5,007 nucleotides of DNA. Source: Natrialbaceae archaeon. Its GTDB lineage: Archaea > Halobacteriota > Halobacteria > Halobacteriales > Natrialbaceae. The notes below the pieces were generated by a model. That model was not told the origin of the DNA and did not search any database. It saw only the letters and a list, made by a program, of their open reading frames with translations. How positions within the stretch are numbered: the first letter of the stretch is position 1; each line of letters begins with the position of its first letter. The translations under genes and the position numbers were made by a program. Of the stretch, positions 1-5,007 are shown one piece after another. Location: contig PUPA01000061.1 in the NCBI GenBank assembly GCA_003552885.1, positions 1-5,007 on the forward strand, read 5' to 3'.

Positions 1-400
1 CGTGCTCCCGCCGGACGGGCTCGCCGACGTCCTCCCGGAGACGGACGTGCTCGCGCTGGCCGTCCCGCTGACCGGAGAAAGCCGGGGGTTGATCGACGCG
101 GCGGCGCTGTCGGCGCTCCCCGAGACGGCGCTCGTGGTCAACGTCGCCCGCGGAGCCGTGATCGACGAGGCGGCGCTCGTAGAGGCCCTGGAAGCCGGCG
201 AGATCGCCGGTGCGGGGCTGGACGTCTTCGAGAGCGAGCCCTTGCCGGAGACGTCGCCGCTGTGGGACCGCGACGACGTCCTGCTCACTCCCCACGTCGG
301 CGGCCGCTCGGAAGCGTTCGTCCGGCGGTTCGTCGACCTCTTTCTCGAGAACTACGACAGACGCCGGGCGGACGAACCCGTGAGAAATCGGATCGTCTGA
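1..400 (+). CDS. D-2-hydroxyacid dehydrogenase, C-terminal part (5' end outside window)
   Basis: NAD(P)-dependent oxidoreductase of the D-isomer-specific 2-hydroxyacid dehydrogenase family, which interconverts 2-oxoacids and D-2-hydroxyacids in the cytoplasm. The open frame enters from the left edge with codons starting at base 2; the codon there is GTG but is probably internal. The visible 132 residues cover the end of the nucleotide-binding domain and the return to the catalytic domain. All three catalytic residues can be placed: Arg in NVARGAVIDE (visible residue 50), Glu in DVFESEP (residue 79, the E before P) and His in LLTPHVGG (residue 98). The Arg-to-Glu spacing of 29 matches SerA-type enzymes. 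VPLTGESRGLI is the usual lead-in block. The protein ends about 34 residues after the His, so no ACT or other C-terminal regulatory domain is present, which argues against a full-length SerA-type phosphoglycerate dehydrogenase. The substrate cannot be told. The gene converges on the PAP2 gene, with 52 bp between the two stop codons. Confidence 0.92.
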   Translation, partial: VLPPDGLADVLPETDVLALAVPLTGESRGLIDAAALSALPETALVVNVARGAVIDEAALVEALEAGEIAGAGLDVFESEPLPETSPLWDRDDVLLTPHVGGRSEAFVRRFVDLFLENYDRRRADEPVRNRIV

Positions 401-446
401 GCCGAGTCACCGGACCGTTCGACGACCGGGGGCCGAGTCGTTCGAC

Positions 447-461
447 GAGCGGTCACCGCTC
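447..461. other. Near-perfect palindrome centred on the PAP2 stop codon
   Basis: GAGCGGT (447-453), one central C, then ACCGCTC (455-461): two perfect 7-base arms. The PAP2 stop codon (453-455 on the minus strand) sits at the centre. In RNA it could fold as a 5-bp GC-rich stem with a 5-base loop. It lies in the short gap where two convergent genes end, so a 3'-end or termination role is possible, but no T-run follows on either strand. Confidence 0.4.
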
Positions 462-1331
462 CGGGCGCTCTCCGGACGGGAGCCGGTCGGCGAGTCCCTC
501 CGGGAGCCGACCGGCGAGCTCTCCCGGGAGCCGACCGACCAGCCTCGCCGCGAGCGCGACGCTGACCGCGGCGAGGACGACGCCGGCGACGACGTCGATC
601 GCCCAGTGGATGCCCAGGTACATCGTCGAGACGGCGACGCTGAGCCCGAGGACGGCGGCGATCGGGTACCACAGCGGGTACGCCTCGCGGGTCCGGTAGG
701 CGACGAGCGCGACGGTAACAGCGAGGGAGGTGTGAAGCGAGGGGAGGACGTTGGTGTTGCGGTTTACCTGCCTGGTGAGGTGCTGGTAACGCGGGTAGGT
801 GTCGTACATCAGGGCGTCGACGAGCTCGGGCATCACGTTCCGTGGCCCGTAGGCGATCACGAGCACGTAACAGAGGAGCCCGAGCGCGTAGTTCAGGCTG
901 TAGGCCGCGAGCAGCTCCCGGACCGGCCGCGTATCGGGGAGTGCGAGGTACGCGAGGGCGGGGAAGACGAGCAAGAAGACGTAGCCGTACACGTAGACGA
1001 ACGAGAAGTACGCCGTCAGCGCGGTCGTCTCGAACGACTGCAACCACGGCAGGAATCCACCCTCGAGCTCGTAGATCCACCAGGTGGCGTCGACGCCGAA
1101 GGTGGCCCTGATGCCCACGATGTGAGAGCTGTCGGGGACGACCCGACGGGCCACGCTGTTCGTCAGCAAGACGGCGATCAGGACGACGGCGGTGGGGGCG
1201 ATCGTCCGCATCCGCCGTCGGACGTCCCGACGGCTCCGGCGGAGCCGGTCGGTGCCGACGACGACGACCAGTCCGAGGACGATCATCGCGAGGACGACGA
1301 CGGTCACCCGCAAGAGGACATAAAGGAACAT
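453..1331 (-). CDS. PAP2-superfamily integral membrane phosphatase/phosphotransferase
   Basis: A 292-residue multi-pass membrane protein of the PAP2 (type 2 phosphatidic acid phosphatase) superfamily, closest in appearance to the PAP2_3/Aur1-like branch. Such enzymes hydrolyse or transfer lipid-linked phosphate groups. Hydrophobic segments lie near residues 2-26, 44-58, 103-131, 139-161, 201-212, 221-241 and 243-265. Two active-site blocks are clear: NVLPSLHTS (residues 194-202, His200) and STMYLGIHWAIDVVAG (235-250, His242 and Asp246). The first motif is less clear; YGPRNVMP (161-168, Arg164) is a candidate. The canonical SRxxxxxHxxxD motif has Thr236 in place of Arg. The tail (266-292) is a charged eight-residue repeat. 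The ATG at 1331-1329 is chosen because it overlaps the upstream stop as TGATG and begins directly with a membrane segment; a longer 343-residue frame would add 51 Arg-rich residues lying over the end of the upstream gene. The substrate is unknown. Confidence 0.87.
   Translation of the reverse strand: MFLYVLLRVTVVVLAMIVLGLVVVVGTDRLRRSRRDVRRRMRTIAPTAVVLIAVLLTNSVARRVVPDSSHIVGIRATFGVDATWWIYELEGGFLPWLQSFETTALTAYFSFVYVYGYVFLLVFPALAYLALPDTRPVRELLAAYSLNYALGLLCYVLVIAYGPRNVMPELVDALMYDTYPRYQHLTRQVNRNTNVLPSLHTSLAVTVALVAYRTREAYPLWYPIAAVLGLSVAVSTMYLGIHWAIDVVAGVVLAAVSVALAARLVGRLPGELAGRLPEGLADRLPSGERPER
478..549. repeat. Three tandem imperfect 24-bp repeats inside the PAP2 gene 3' end
   Basis: Three units start at 478, 502 and 526, each opening with GGGAGCCG. 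Neighbouring units match at about 18 of 24 positions. The period is a multiple of three, so on the minus strand they encode an eight-residue repeat, with GRLP at protein residues 266-269 and 274-277 and DRLP at 282-285, in the hydrophilic C-terminal tail of the PAP2 protein. This looks like local tandem duplication within the tail. Confidence 0.75.
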
Positions 1332-3073
1332 CAGCCCCTCGCGAGGAGGCGTCCCTCCCCGTCGTAACTGAAGCCGGCTCGCTCGAAGGCGCCGCGTACG
1401 GCCGAGACGTTCGGTTCGCCGTCGTCGCCGAGAAACGGCGCGACGGGATCTCCGTCCACCCAGGCCAGGGAGTTGGGCAGCCACTCCTCGGTCGCCGGGG
1501 ACGCGATCGGGGACGCCTCCCCCTCGAAGACCTCCTCGACGAGCCAGCCTTTATCGAGCAGCCGGGCGAGCAGCAGGCGGAACTTCGGGTCGGTGAAAGG
1601 GGCCCTCCGGGCGTTGAATCCGACGTAGTAGTACGTTCGCGGGGGATGGGTCAACAGCCGGACCGCGTCGGTCTCGGTCACCCCGGCTATCGAGTACGCC
1701 TCGAGCGTCGAGACGGTGACGTCGGCGTCGTCGGCTTCGACCGCCTCGATCGCCGACGTGCTCCGGGGGTGGACGGTCACGAGCAGGCGCTCTACGGTCG
1801 CCTCCGGGAGTCCCTCGTCTCCCCGTGAGAAGTGATCGTCGGTCCGTTCGAACGCGAGCCGGTCGCGTTCGGTCCGGTCGGCGAAGGCGAACGGCCCGCT
1901 GCCGACCGGCGGGACGTTGTCGGTCACGATCGCCTCCGTCGTTCCGGGAGTCGATCGGAACCCGAAGAGGTCCGCCTCGTCGGTGCGGCCCTCCCAGACG
2001 TGTTCGGGGAGGATCGGCACGAGGAACGCCCGCACCCCCGGATCCGGCTCGGCATCGACGGCGAGAGAGAGCGTCCGTCGGTCCTCGACGTCGACGTCTT
2101 CGACCATCGAGACGAGCCCCCGGTAGCGGGGTGCCGGGGCCGGCGCCGACCCCCCTTCGCGCGAGGTGTCCGCGAGGAACCGGTAGGTGAACGCGACGTC
2201 GTGGGCGTCGAGGGGCTCGCCGTCGTGCCAGGCGACGTCCTCTCGCAGCGTGACGGTCGCCGTCGTCCCCTCCCAGCTCCAGTCCTCCGCGAGCCACGGG
2301 CGGACCGCCCCGTCGTCGAGCACGCCGAGTGAGTCGTAGACGAGGTCGACGAAGACCCCCCGGTTGCGAAACTCCACCGACAGCGGGTTGAGGTTCTTCG
2401 TCGCAAGCGTGTCGGTGAGCACACCGCGGAGGTCGTCCGCGCCGAGAGGCTCGAGCCCGAGGTAGCCCAGCCGGTCGCCGAGGTGAGCCTCCTCCCAGCC
2501 GGTGAACCGGTCCTCTCGGACGAGTCGGTACTCCTCGGGGACACAGATCGGCGCGAACGGACACTCCTCGGCGACGGCGGAGAGGAGGTCGGCGACGACT
2601 CCGGGGCGGTCCTCGCGGCCGGCACGGCGCTGGCGGCCGAGCAGCTCGTCGACACGCCGACTGGTCAGCCCGAAGGGGTTCTGTCGGCCCGACTCCTCGG
2701 AAAATCGCGAGTGGAGCAGCTCATAGAGGAAGTCGGGGTCCGAAAACTCCGGCTGGCGGGCGACGTACAGCTCGAAGTCGTGGTTGACGAGCACCGACCG
2801 GCGCAGCTCCTCCCGGGAGACCGTCCGGAGGGCGGCGTCGATCCCGACCAGCTGGAGGTTCTCCGCCAGCCGGCGGGCGATCTGGATCCCCTCCCGGTCG
2901 TAGTCGGCGACGGCGGTCGTGATCGTCACCGAGAGCGGGCCGGCCGGATCCCTGGTGGTGACGTTCCGAGCGCGGCGGACGCAGCCGGCGCTCGCCCCAG
3001 CGAGCCCGACGCCCGTGGCCGCGAGGAGTGCACGCCGGCTCGCCGCATCCGGTCTCGGTCGCCACCCGTCCAT
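1331..3073 (-). CDS. Tat-exported SBP_bac_5 family solute-binding lipoprotein, apparently circularly permuted
   Basis: A 580-residue extracellular solute-binding protein of the peptide/nickel (DppA/OppA-like) family. The N-terminus has a twin-arginine signal (Arg13-Arg14, then ALLAATGVGLAG) and a lipobox-like SAGC with Cys31, so it is probably a lipid-anchored surface protein. Block order is abnormal. Residues about 46-200 match the usual C-terminal part: LSVTITT, an amphipathic helix ending LQLVGIDA, then FSDPDFLYELL, a VDELL helix, APICVPEEYRLV and FTGW. Residues about 217-580 match the usual N-terminal part: NLNPL (227-231), VYDSLG, RPWLAEDW (258-265), LREDVAWHDGEPLDAHDVAFTY (276-297), VGSGPF (390-395), YVGFNARRAPFTDPKFR (483-499), and finally AVRGAFERAGF (558-568), the block that normally leads into the C-terminal segment. 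The start is firm: an in-frame TAG (3076-3074) lies directly before the ATG. No permease or ATPase genes are adjacent. The ligand is unknown, and loss of normal transport function is possible. Confidence 0.9.
   Translation of the reverse strand: MDGWRPRPDAASRRALLAATGVGLAGASAGCVRRARNVTTRDPAGPLSVTITTAVADYDREGIQIARRLAENLQLVGIDAALRTVSREELRRSVLVNHDFELYVARQPEFSDPDFLYELLHSRFSEESGRQNPFGLTSRRVDELLGRQRRAGREDRPGVVADLLSAVAEECPFAPICVPEEYRLVREDRFTGWEEAHLGDRLGYLGLEPLGADDLRGVLTDTLATKNLNPLSVEFRNRGVFVDLVYDSLGVLDDGAVRPWLAEDWSWEGTTATVTLREDVAWHDGEPLDAHDVAFTYRFLADTSREGGSAPAPAPRYRGLVSMVEDVDVEDRRTLSLAVDAEPDPGVRAFLVPILPEHVWEGRTDEADLFGFRSTPGTTEAIVTDNVPPVGSGPFAFADRTERDRLAFERTDDHFSRGDEGLPEATVERLLVTVHPRSTSAIEAVEADDADVTVSTLEAYSIAGVTETDAVRLLTHPPRTYYYVGFNARRAPFTDPKFRLLLARLLDKGWLVEEVFEGEASPIASPATEEWLPNSLAWVDGDPVAPFLGDDGEPNVSAVRGAFERAGFSYDGEGRLLARG
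1337..1340 (-). promoter_or_regulatory. Shine-Dalgarno-like GAGG before the PAP2 start
   Basis: On the minus strand GAGGGG precedes the PAP2 ATG, leaving 5 bases between GAGG and the start codon. GAGG is part of the archaeal anti-anti-SD sequence GGAGGTGA. It lies inside the last codons of the solute-binding gene and, with the TGATG overlap, supports translation of PAP2 by re-initiation and helps fix its start. Confidence 0.4.
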
Positions 3074-3097
3074 CTAGAGCCGCCATTGGCCGCTCGC

Positions 3098-3103
3098 GTA
3101 TTT
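3098..3103 (-). promoter_or_regulatory. Possible TATA box for the solute-binding protein gene
   Basis: On the minus strand CCAAATACGC is the only AT-rich patch in the GC-rich divergent intergenic region. AAATAC is centred about 27-28 bases before the ATG at 3073, the distance expected for a TATA box driving a leaderless haloarchaeal transcript. No clear purine-rich BRE is seen next to it. Confidence 0.3.
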
Positions 3104-3204
3104 GGGCGTTGCGCACGGGCCGCCTCGGGGAGCCGGCGCGTCGGACGCCCGCCGACCGGGCCGGAACGCAACACGGATAGGGACCACGGCGGTAGCGTCC
3201 GTCG

Positions 3205-3480
3205 ATGGGGATCGCCGAGGAGCGGATCGATCGGCTGACCGAGCTCGCCCGCGCGGCCGCCGTGGACGGCGACGACGAGCGGGCACGGGAGTACGTCCGG
3301 CTGGCCCGACGGATCGCCGAACGTAACCGGCTCGAGCTCCCCTGGCGGCTGAAACGGTTCTCCTGTGACAGCTGTGATAGCTACCTCCTGCCGGGGCGGA
3401 ACGCTCGAATCCGGACCCGAGACGGCCACGTCACGGTCACCTGTGACTGTGGCCACCAGTCGAGATACCCCTACCGGTAG
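3205..3480 (+). CDS. rnp4: Ribonuclease P protein component 4 (Rpp21/Rpr2 family)
   Basis: A 91-residue protein subunit of archaeal RNase P, which removes 5' leaders from precursor tRNAs; in characterised archaea Rpp21 works as a pair with Rpp29. Residues 3-45 form the expected helical, charged region (AEERIDRLTELA, then EYVRLARRIAERNRLELP). A zinc-ribbon follows: CDSC (Cys54, Cys57), the family block LLPGRNARIRTRDG (61-74), then TCDCGHQSRYPY (79-90; Cys80, Cys82). The second cysteine pair is spaced CxC, not the CxxC seen in Pyrococcus-type Rpp21. The start is ATG at 3205, the only candidate after an in-frame TAG at 3193. No Shine-Dalgarno sequence is visible, so a leaderless or short-leader transcript is likely. 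The gene is divergent from the solute-binding gene and 99 bp upstream of yhbY. Confidence 0.93.
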   Translation: MGIAEERIDRLTELARAAAVDGDDERAREYVRLARRIAERNRLELPWRLKRFSCDSCDSYLLPGRNARIRTRDGHVTVTCDCGHQSRYPYR

Positions 3481-3579
3481 GACAGACAACACCACTCGAG
3501 AGCGTGTAGCCCCCGTGTCGGTCGGACGGAGCGACCGCGTTCGGGAACATTGAAACGGTCCGCCTGAGAATCCGCTCGC

Positions 3580-3828
3580 ATGGACGAGGACGAACGCCGA
3601 AAGCGCGCACACGACCTCGAGGTTACCGTCTGGGTCGGCAAGGGAGGCACCGACGCGGTCGTCGACGAGCTCGACGAGCAGCTCGGGGCCGCCGAGCTGG
3701 TGAAAGTGAAGTTCCTCCGGGCGGCCCGGGGGCGGACGTCGACCGACGAGCTGGCGACGGAGCTCGCCGACCGCGTGAGCGCCGAGCTCGTCGACGTCAG
3801 GGGCCACACGGCGGTGTTGTACCGGTGA
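3580..3828 (+). CDS. yhbY: YhbY-family (CRS1/YhbY, CRM domain) RNA-binding protein
   Basis: An 82-residue single CRM-domain protein. The family binds RNA and in bacteria associates with pre-50S ribosomal particles; the archaeal role is less clear. The domain fills the whole protein: a basic start RRKRAHDLEVTVWVGKGG, with the GxxG-type loop at residues 20-23 (GKGG), a helix 24-35, the family block ELVKVKFL (39-46), a helix around 54-69 and the closing strand GHTAVLYR (75-82). The start is ATG at 3580, the first after an in-frame TGA at 3565. The stop overlaps the start of mscS by 4 bases (GTGA), so the two are translationally coupled. rnp4 lies just upstream on the same strand, which fits a shared RNA-processing theme. 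A promoter in the 99-bp gap is not clear; ACATTGAAA at 3548-3556 is at a suitable distance but is a poor TATA match. Confidence 0.92.
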   Translation: MDEDERRKRAHDLEVTVWVGKGGTDAVVDELDEQLGAAELVKVKFLRAARGRTSTDELATELADRVSAELVDVRGHTAVLYR

Positions 3829-4739
3829 ACGGGGCCGTCTCGCAGACGCCGGCCGAGGCCGGCCTGGGGCCGGTCGGGGAGTCACTCCGGGCCGTCGGAC
3901 TCGGTCCGGCGACGGCGTCGACCCTCGAGGGAGCGATCGTCTTCGTGGTCGCGTTCGTCGTCATCTACCTGCTCGGGCGGACCGTGGCGCTCTCGCTGCT
4001 GGACCGGGCGCTCGACCGGCGCGGACTGGACGACCACGCCCGCCGACCACTGGTGCTCGTCGGGCGCTTTCTGGTCGTCTTCGTCGCCGTCGGGGTCGCC
4101 TTCGGCGCCGCCGACTACGGCAACTTCCTCGTCTCGATGGCCGGCATCGCCGCCGCCGGGGCGCTGGCGATCGGGTTCGCGACCCAGAACGTCATCGCGA
4201 ACTTCGTCGCCGGCGTCTTCATCTACGCCGACGAGCCGTTTCGTATCGGCGACTGGATCGAGTGGGACGGCCACTCCGGCGTCGTCGAGGATATCAGCCT
4301 CCGGGTGACCCGGGTGCGAACCTTCGATAACGAGCTGTTGACCGTCCCGAACTCCGAACTGACCGGCGGCGTCGTGAAAAATCCCGTCGAGGGCGAGAAG
4401 CTCCGCGTGAAGTTCGCCTTCGGGATCGGCTACGACGACGACATCGAGCTCGCCAGCGAGATCATCGTCGAGGAGGCCGAACGCCACCCGGAGATCATGG
4501 CAGAACCCGCACCCTCCGTGCGGCTGACCGAGCTCAACGACTCCGACGTCGGCCTCCAGTCGCGGATCTGGATCGCCGACCCTTCCCGGGCGGACTTCGT
4601 CCGGATCCGCGGGGAGTACGCCACCGCGGTCAAACGCCGCTTCGACGAGGAGGGTATCGATATCCCCTACCCGATCCGGACGCTCGAGGGCGGCCTCGAA
4701 CTCGCCGGCGACCGGAGCGTGGTCGGACCCGCCGAGTGA
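3825..4739 (+). CDS. mscS: MscS-family mechanosensitive ion channel
   Basis: A 304-residue small-conductance mechanosensitive channel that would release solutes on hypo-osmotic shock. Membrane segments: TM1 about residues 34-51, TM2 75-96, and the pore-lining TM3 101-134, Gly/Ala-rich as the family requires (MAGIAAAGALAIGFATQNVIAN, residues 105-126). The cytoplasmic beta domain follows at 136-185 with EPFRIGDWIEW, GVVEDISLRVTRVRTFDNE and LLTVPNSEL, then the alpha/beta domain up to IDIPYPIRTLE (278-288). Length and three-TM layout match E. coli MscS (286 residues). The start is GTG at 3825 within GTGA, overlapping the yhbY stop; GGTG at 3813-3816 may act as a weak Shine-Dalgarno element. No later start precedes TM1. 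A palindrome (GCCGGCC-GA-GGCCGGC, 3848-3863) lies 24 bases into the gene. Confidence 0.95.
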   Translation: MNGAVSQTPAEAGLGPVGESLRAVGLGPATASTLEGAIVFVVAFVVIYLLGRTVALSLLDRALDRRGLDDHARRPLVLVGRFLVVFVAVGVAFGAADYGNFLVSMAGIAAAGALAIGFATQNVIANFVAGVFIYADEPFRIGDWIEWDGHSGVVEDISLRVTRVRTFDNELLTVPNSELTGGVVKNPVEGEKLRVKFAFGIGYDDDIELASEIIVEEAERHPEIMAEPAPSVRLTELNDSDVGLQSRIWIADPSRADFVRIRGEYATAVKRRFDEEGIDIPYPIRTLEGGLELAGDRSVVGPAE

Positions 4740-4851
4740 GCCCTCGGCGGTCGGAGACCCCGACGCCGACGGACGTCCGGGGCGCCGCCGAACGGGGTCG
4801 TCGGAAACTCCGGTCGAATTTGGGAGAGAGTCCGGAGACAGGGTGGAGACA

Positions 4852-4870
4852 TTCCGAAGATATCTCGGAA
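4852..4870. promoter_or_regulatory. Inverted repeat TTCCGA-N7-TCGGAA upstream of the lipoprotein gene
   Basis: Perfect 6-base half-sites at 4852-4857 and 4865-4870 flank the AT-rich spacer AGATATC, itself containing the palindrome GATATC. The site lies 39-57 bases before the ATG at 4909. The spacer is the best TATA-like patch in this gap and would place a start site near 4885-4890. A dyad over the core promoter is typical of a repressor operator, but this is inference; no regulator is identified. Confidence 0.35.
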
Positions 4871-4908
4871 ATGATTCACGTTCTCGGCGATCGACCCTCC
4901 ATCCGCAG

Positions 4909-5007
4909 ATGGCAGATCACAGACGACGAACGGTACTCAAGACCGTCGGTGGAGTGGCCATAGTCGCCACTCTGGCCGGCTGTGTCGGAGACGAGCCCGA
5001 AGACGAA
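4909..5007 (+). CDS. N-terminus of a Tat-exported lipoprotein (3' end outside window)
   Basis: The first 33 codons of a gene that continues past the right edge. It starts with ATG at 4909 and reads MADHRRRTVLKTVGG and then a short hydrophobic stretch ending in LAGC. The twin-arginine motif is strong (Arg6-Arg7 followed by TVLK), the hydrophobic core spans about residues 12-22, and the lipobox LAGC (Cys25) is a textbook match. After the cysteine the chain turns acidic (VGDEPEDE), the usual linker of haloarchaeal surface lipoproteins. It will therefore be exported folded and lipid-anchored outside the cell. The function cannot be told from this fragment; solute-binding proteins, blue-copper halocyanins and many unknown proteins start this way. 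No Shine-Dalgarno sequence is visible before the ATG. It lies 169 bp after mscS and probably has its own promoter. Confidence 0.85.
   Translation, partial: MADHRRRTVLKTVGGVAIVATLAGCVGDEPEDE

Noticed and set aside
1332..1484. 51-residue N-terminal extension of the PAP2 protein
   Set aside because: It is almost entirely Arg-rich, antisense-like composition lying over the end of the solute-binding gene in another frame. The ATG at 1331 gives a TGATG overlap and starts directly with a membrane helix.
1924..2655. Long open frames on both strands inside the solute-binding gene, such as 1924-2655 and 1551-2564 on minus and 1832-2332 on plus
   Set aside because: These are frame shadows typical of high-GC DNA. 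Their products are Arg/Ser-rich without domains, while the 1331-3073 frame has clear family motifs throughout.
3108..3172. Inverted GTTGCG (3108-3113) and CGCAAC (3167-3172) in the divergent intergenic region as a shared operator
   Set aside because: The arms are only 6 bases and 53 bases apart, with no extension of the match; it cannot be told from chance.
3519..3537. Hairpin CGGTCG-N7-CGACCG after rnp4 as an intrinsic terminator
   Set aside because: The stem is only 6 bp, no T-run follows, and such dyads are common by chance at this GC content.
2926..3885. 319-residue minus-strand frame across the rnp4-yhbY region
   Set aside because: It lies antisense to two genes with unmistakable family motifs and has a Pro/Arg-rich composition with no domain.
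4736..4963. 75-residue open frame starting GTG over the mscS stop (GTGA-style overlap)
   Set aside because: Its product is Arg-rich rather than acidic, with no recognisable domain, and it overlaps the well-supported Tat lipoprotein start at 4909. The overlap with the mscS stop is probably chance.
1..5007. CRISPR array, tRNA or rRNA genes, insertion sequence, attachment site or replication origin
   Set aside because: No regularly spaced repeats, tRNA-like fold, transposase motifs, terminal inverted repeats or origin-like repeats were seen; nearly all of the window is accounted for by genes.

Overview
The window looks like chromosomal DNA from a halophilic archaeon (class Halobacteria). It is very GC-rich, the soluble proteins are rich in Asp and Glu, two proteins begin with twin-arginine lipoprotein signals, and the rnp4 and yhbY genes are of archaeal type. 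The genus cannot be read from the sequence.

Layout, left to right. (1) Positions 1-400, plus strand: the C-terminal third of a D-2-hydroxyacid dehydrogenase, cut by the window edge. (2) Positions 453-3073, minus strand: a two-gene unit that converges on the dehydrogenase. The upstream gene is a Tat-exported lipoprotein of the SBP_bac_5 solute-binding family. It is followed, with a one-base TGATG stop/start overlap, by a PAP2-type integral membrane phosphatase or phosphotransferase. (3) A 131-bp divergent intergenic region (3074-3204). (4) Positions 3205-4739, plus strand: rnp4 (RNase P protein component 4), a YhbY/CRM-domain RNA-binding protein, and an MscS-type mechanosensitive channel. The last two overlap by 4 bases (GTGA). 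(5) Positions 4740-4908: a short intergenic stretch with inverted repeats. (6) From 4909: the first 33 codons of a new Tat lipoprotein that runs off the right edge. No gene-free stretch exceeds 300 bases.

The most unusual feature is the order of conserved blocks in the solute-binding protein. Immediately after the lipobox it carries the segment that normally forms the C-terminal part of an SBP_bac_5 protein. The canonical N-terminal part follows, and the chain ends exactly where the canonical protein would continue into that C-terminal segment. This reads as a natural circular permutation in one uninterrupted frame. There are no permease or ATPase genes next to it; its coupled partner is the PAP2 membrane enzyme, so the pair may do something other than standard peptide import.

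The plus-strand cluster joins tRNA 5' maturation (rnp4) to a ribosome or RNA-associated protein (yhbY), with the channel apparently carried along by translational coupling to yhbY.
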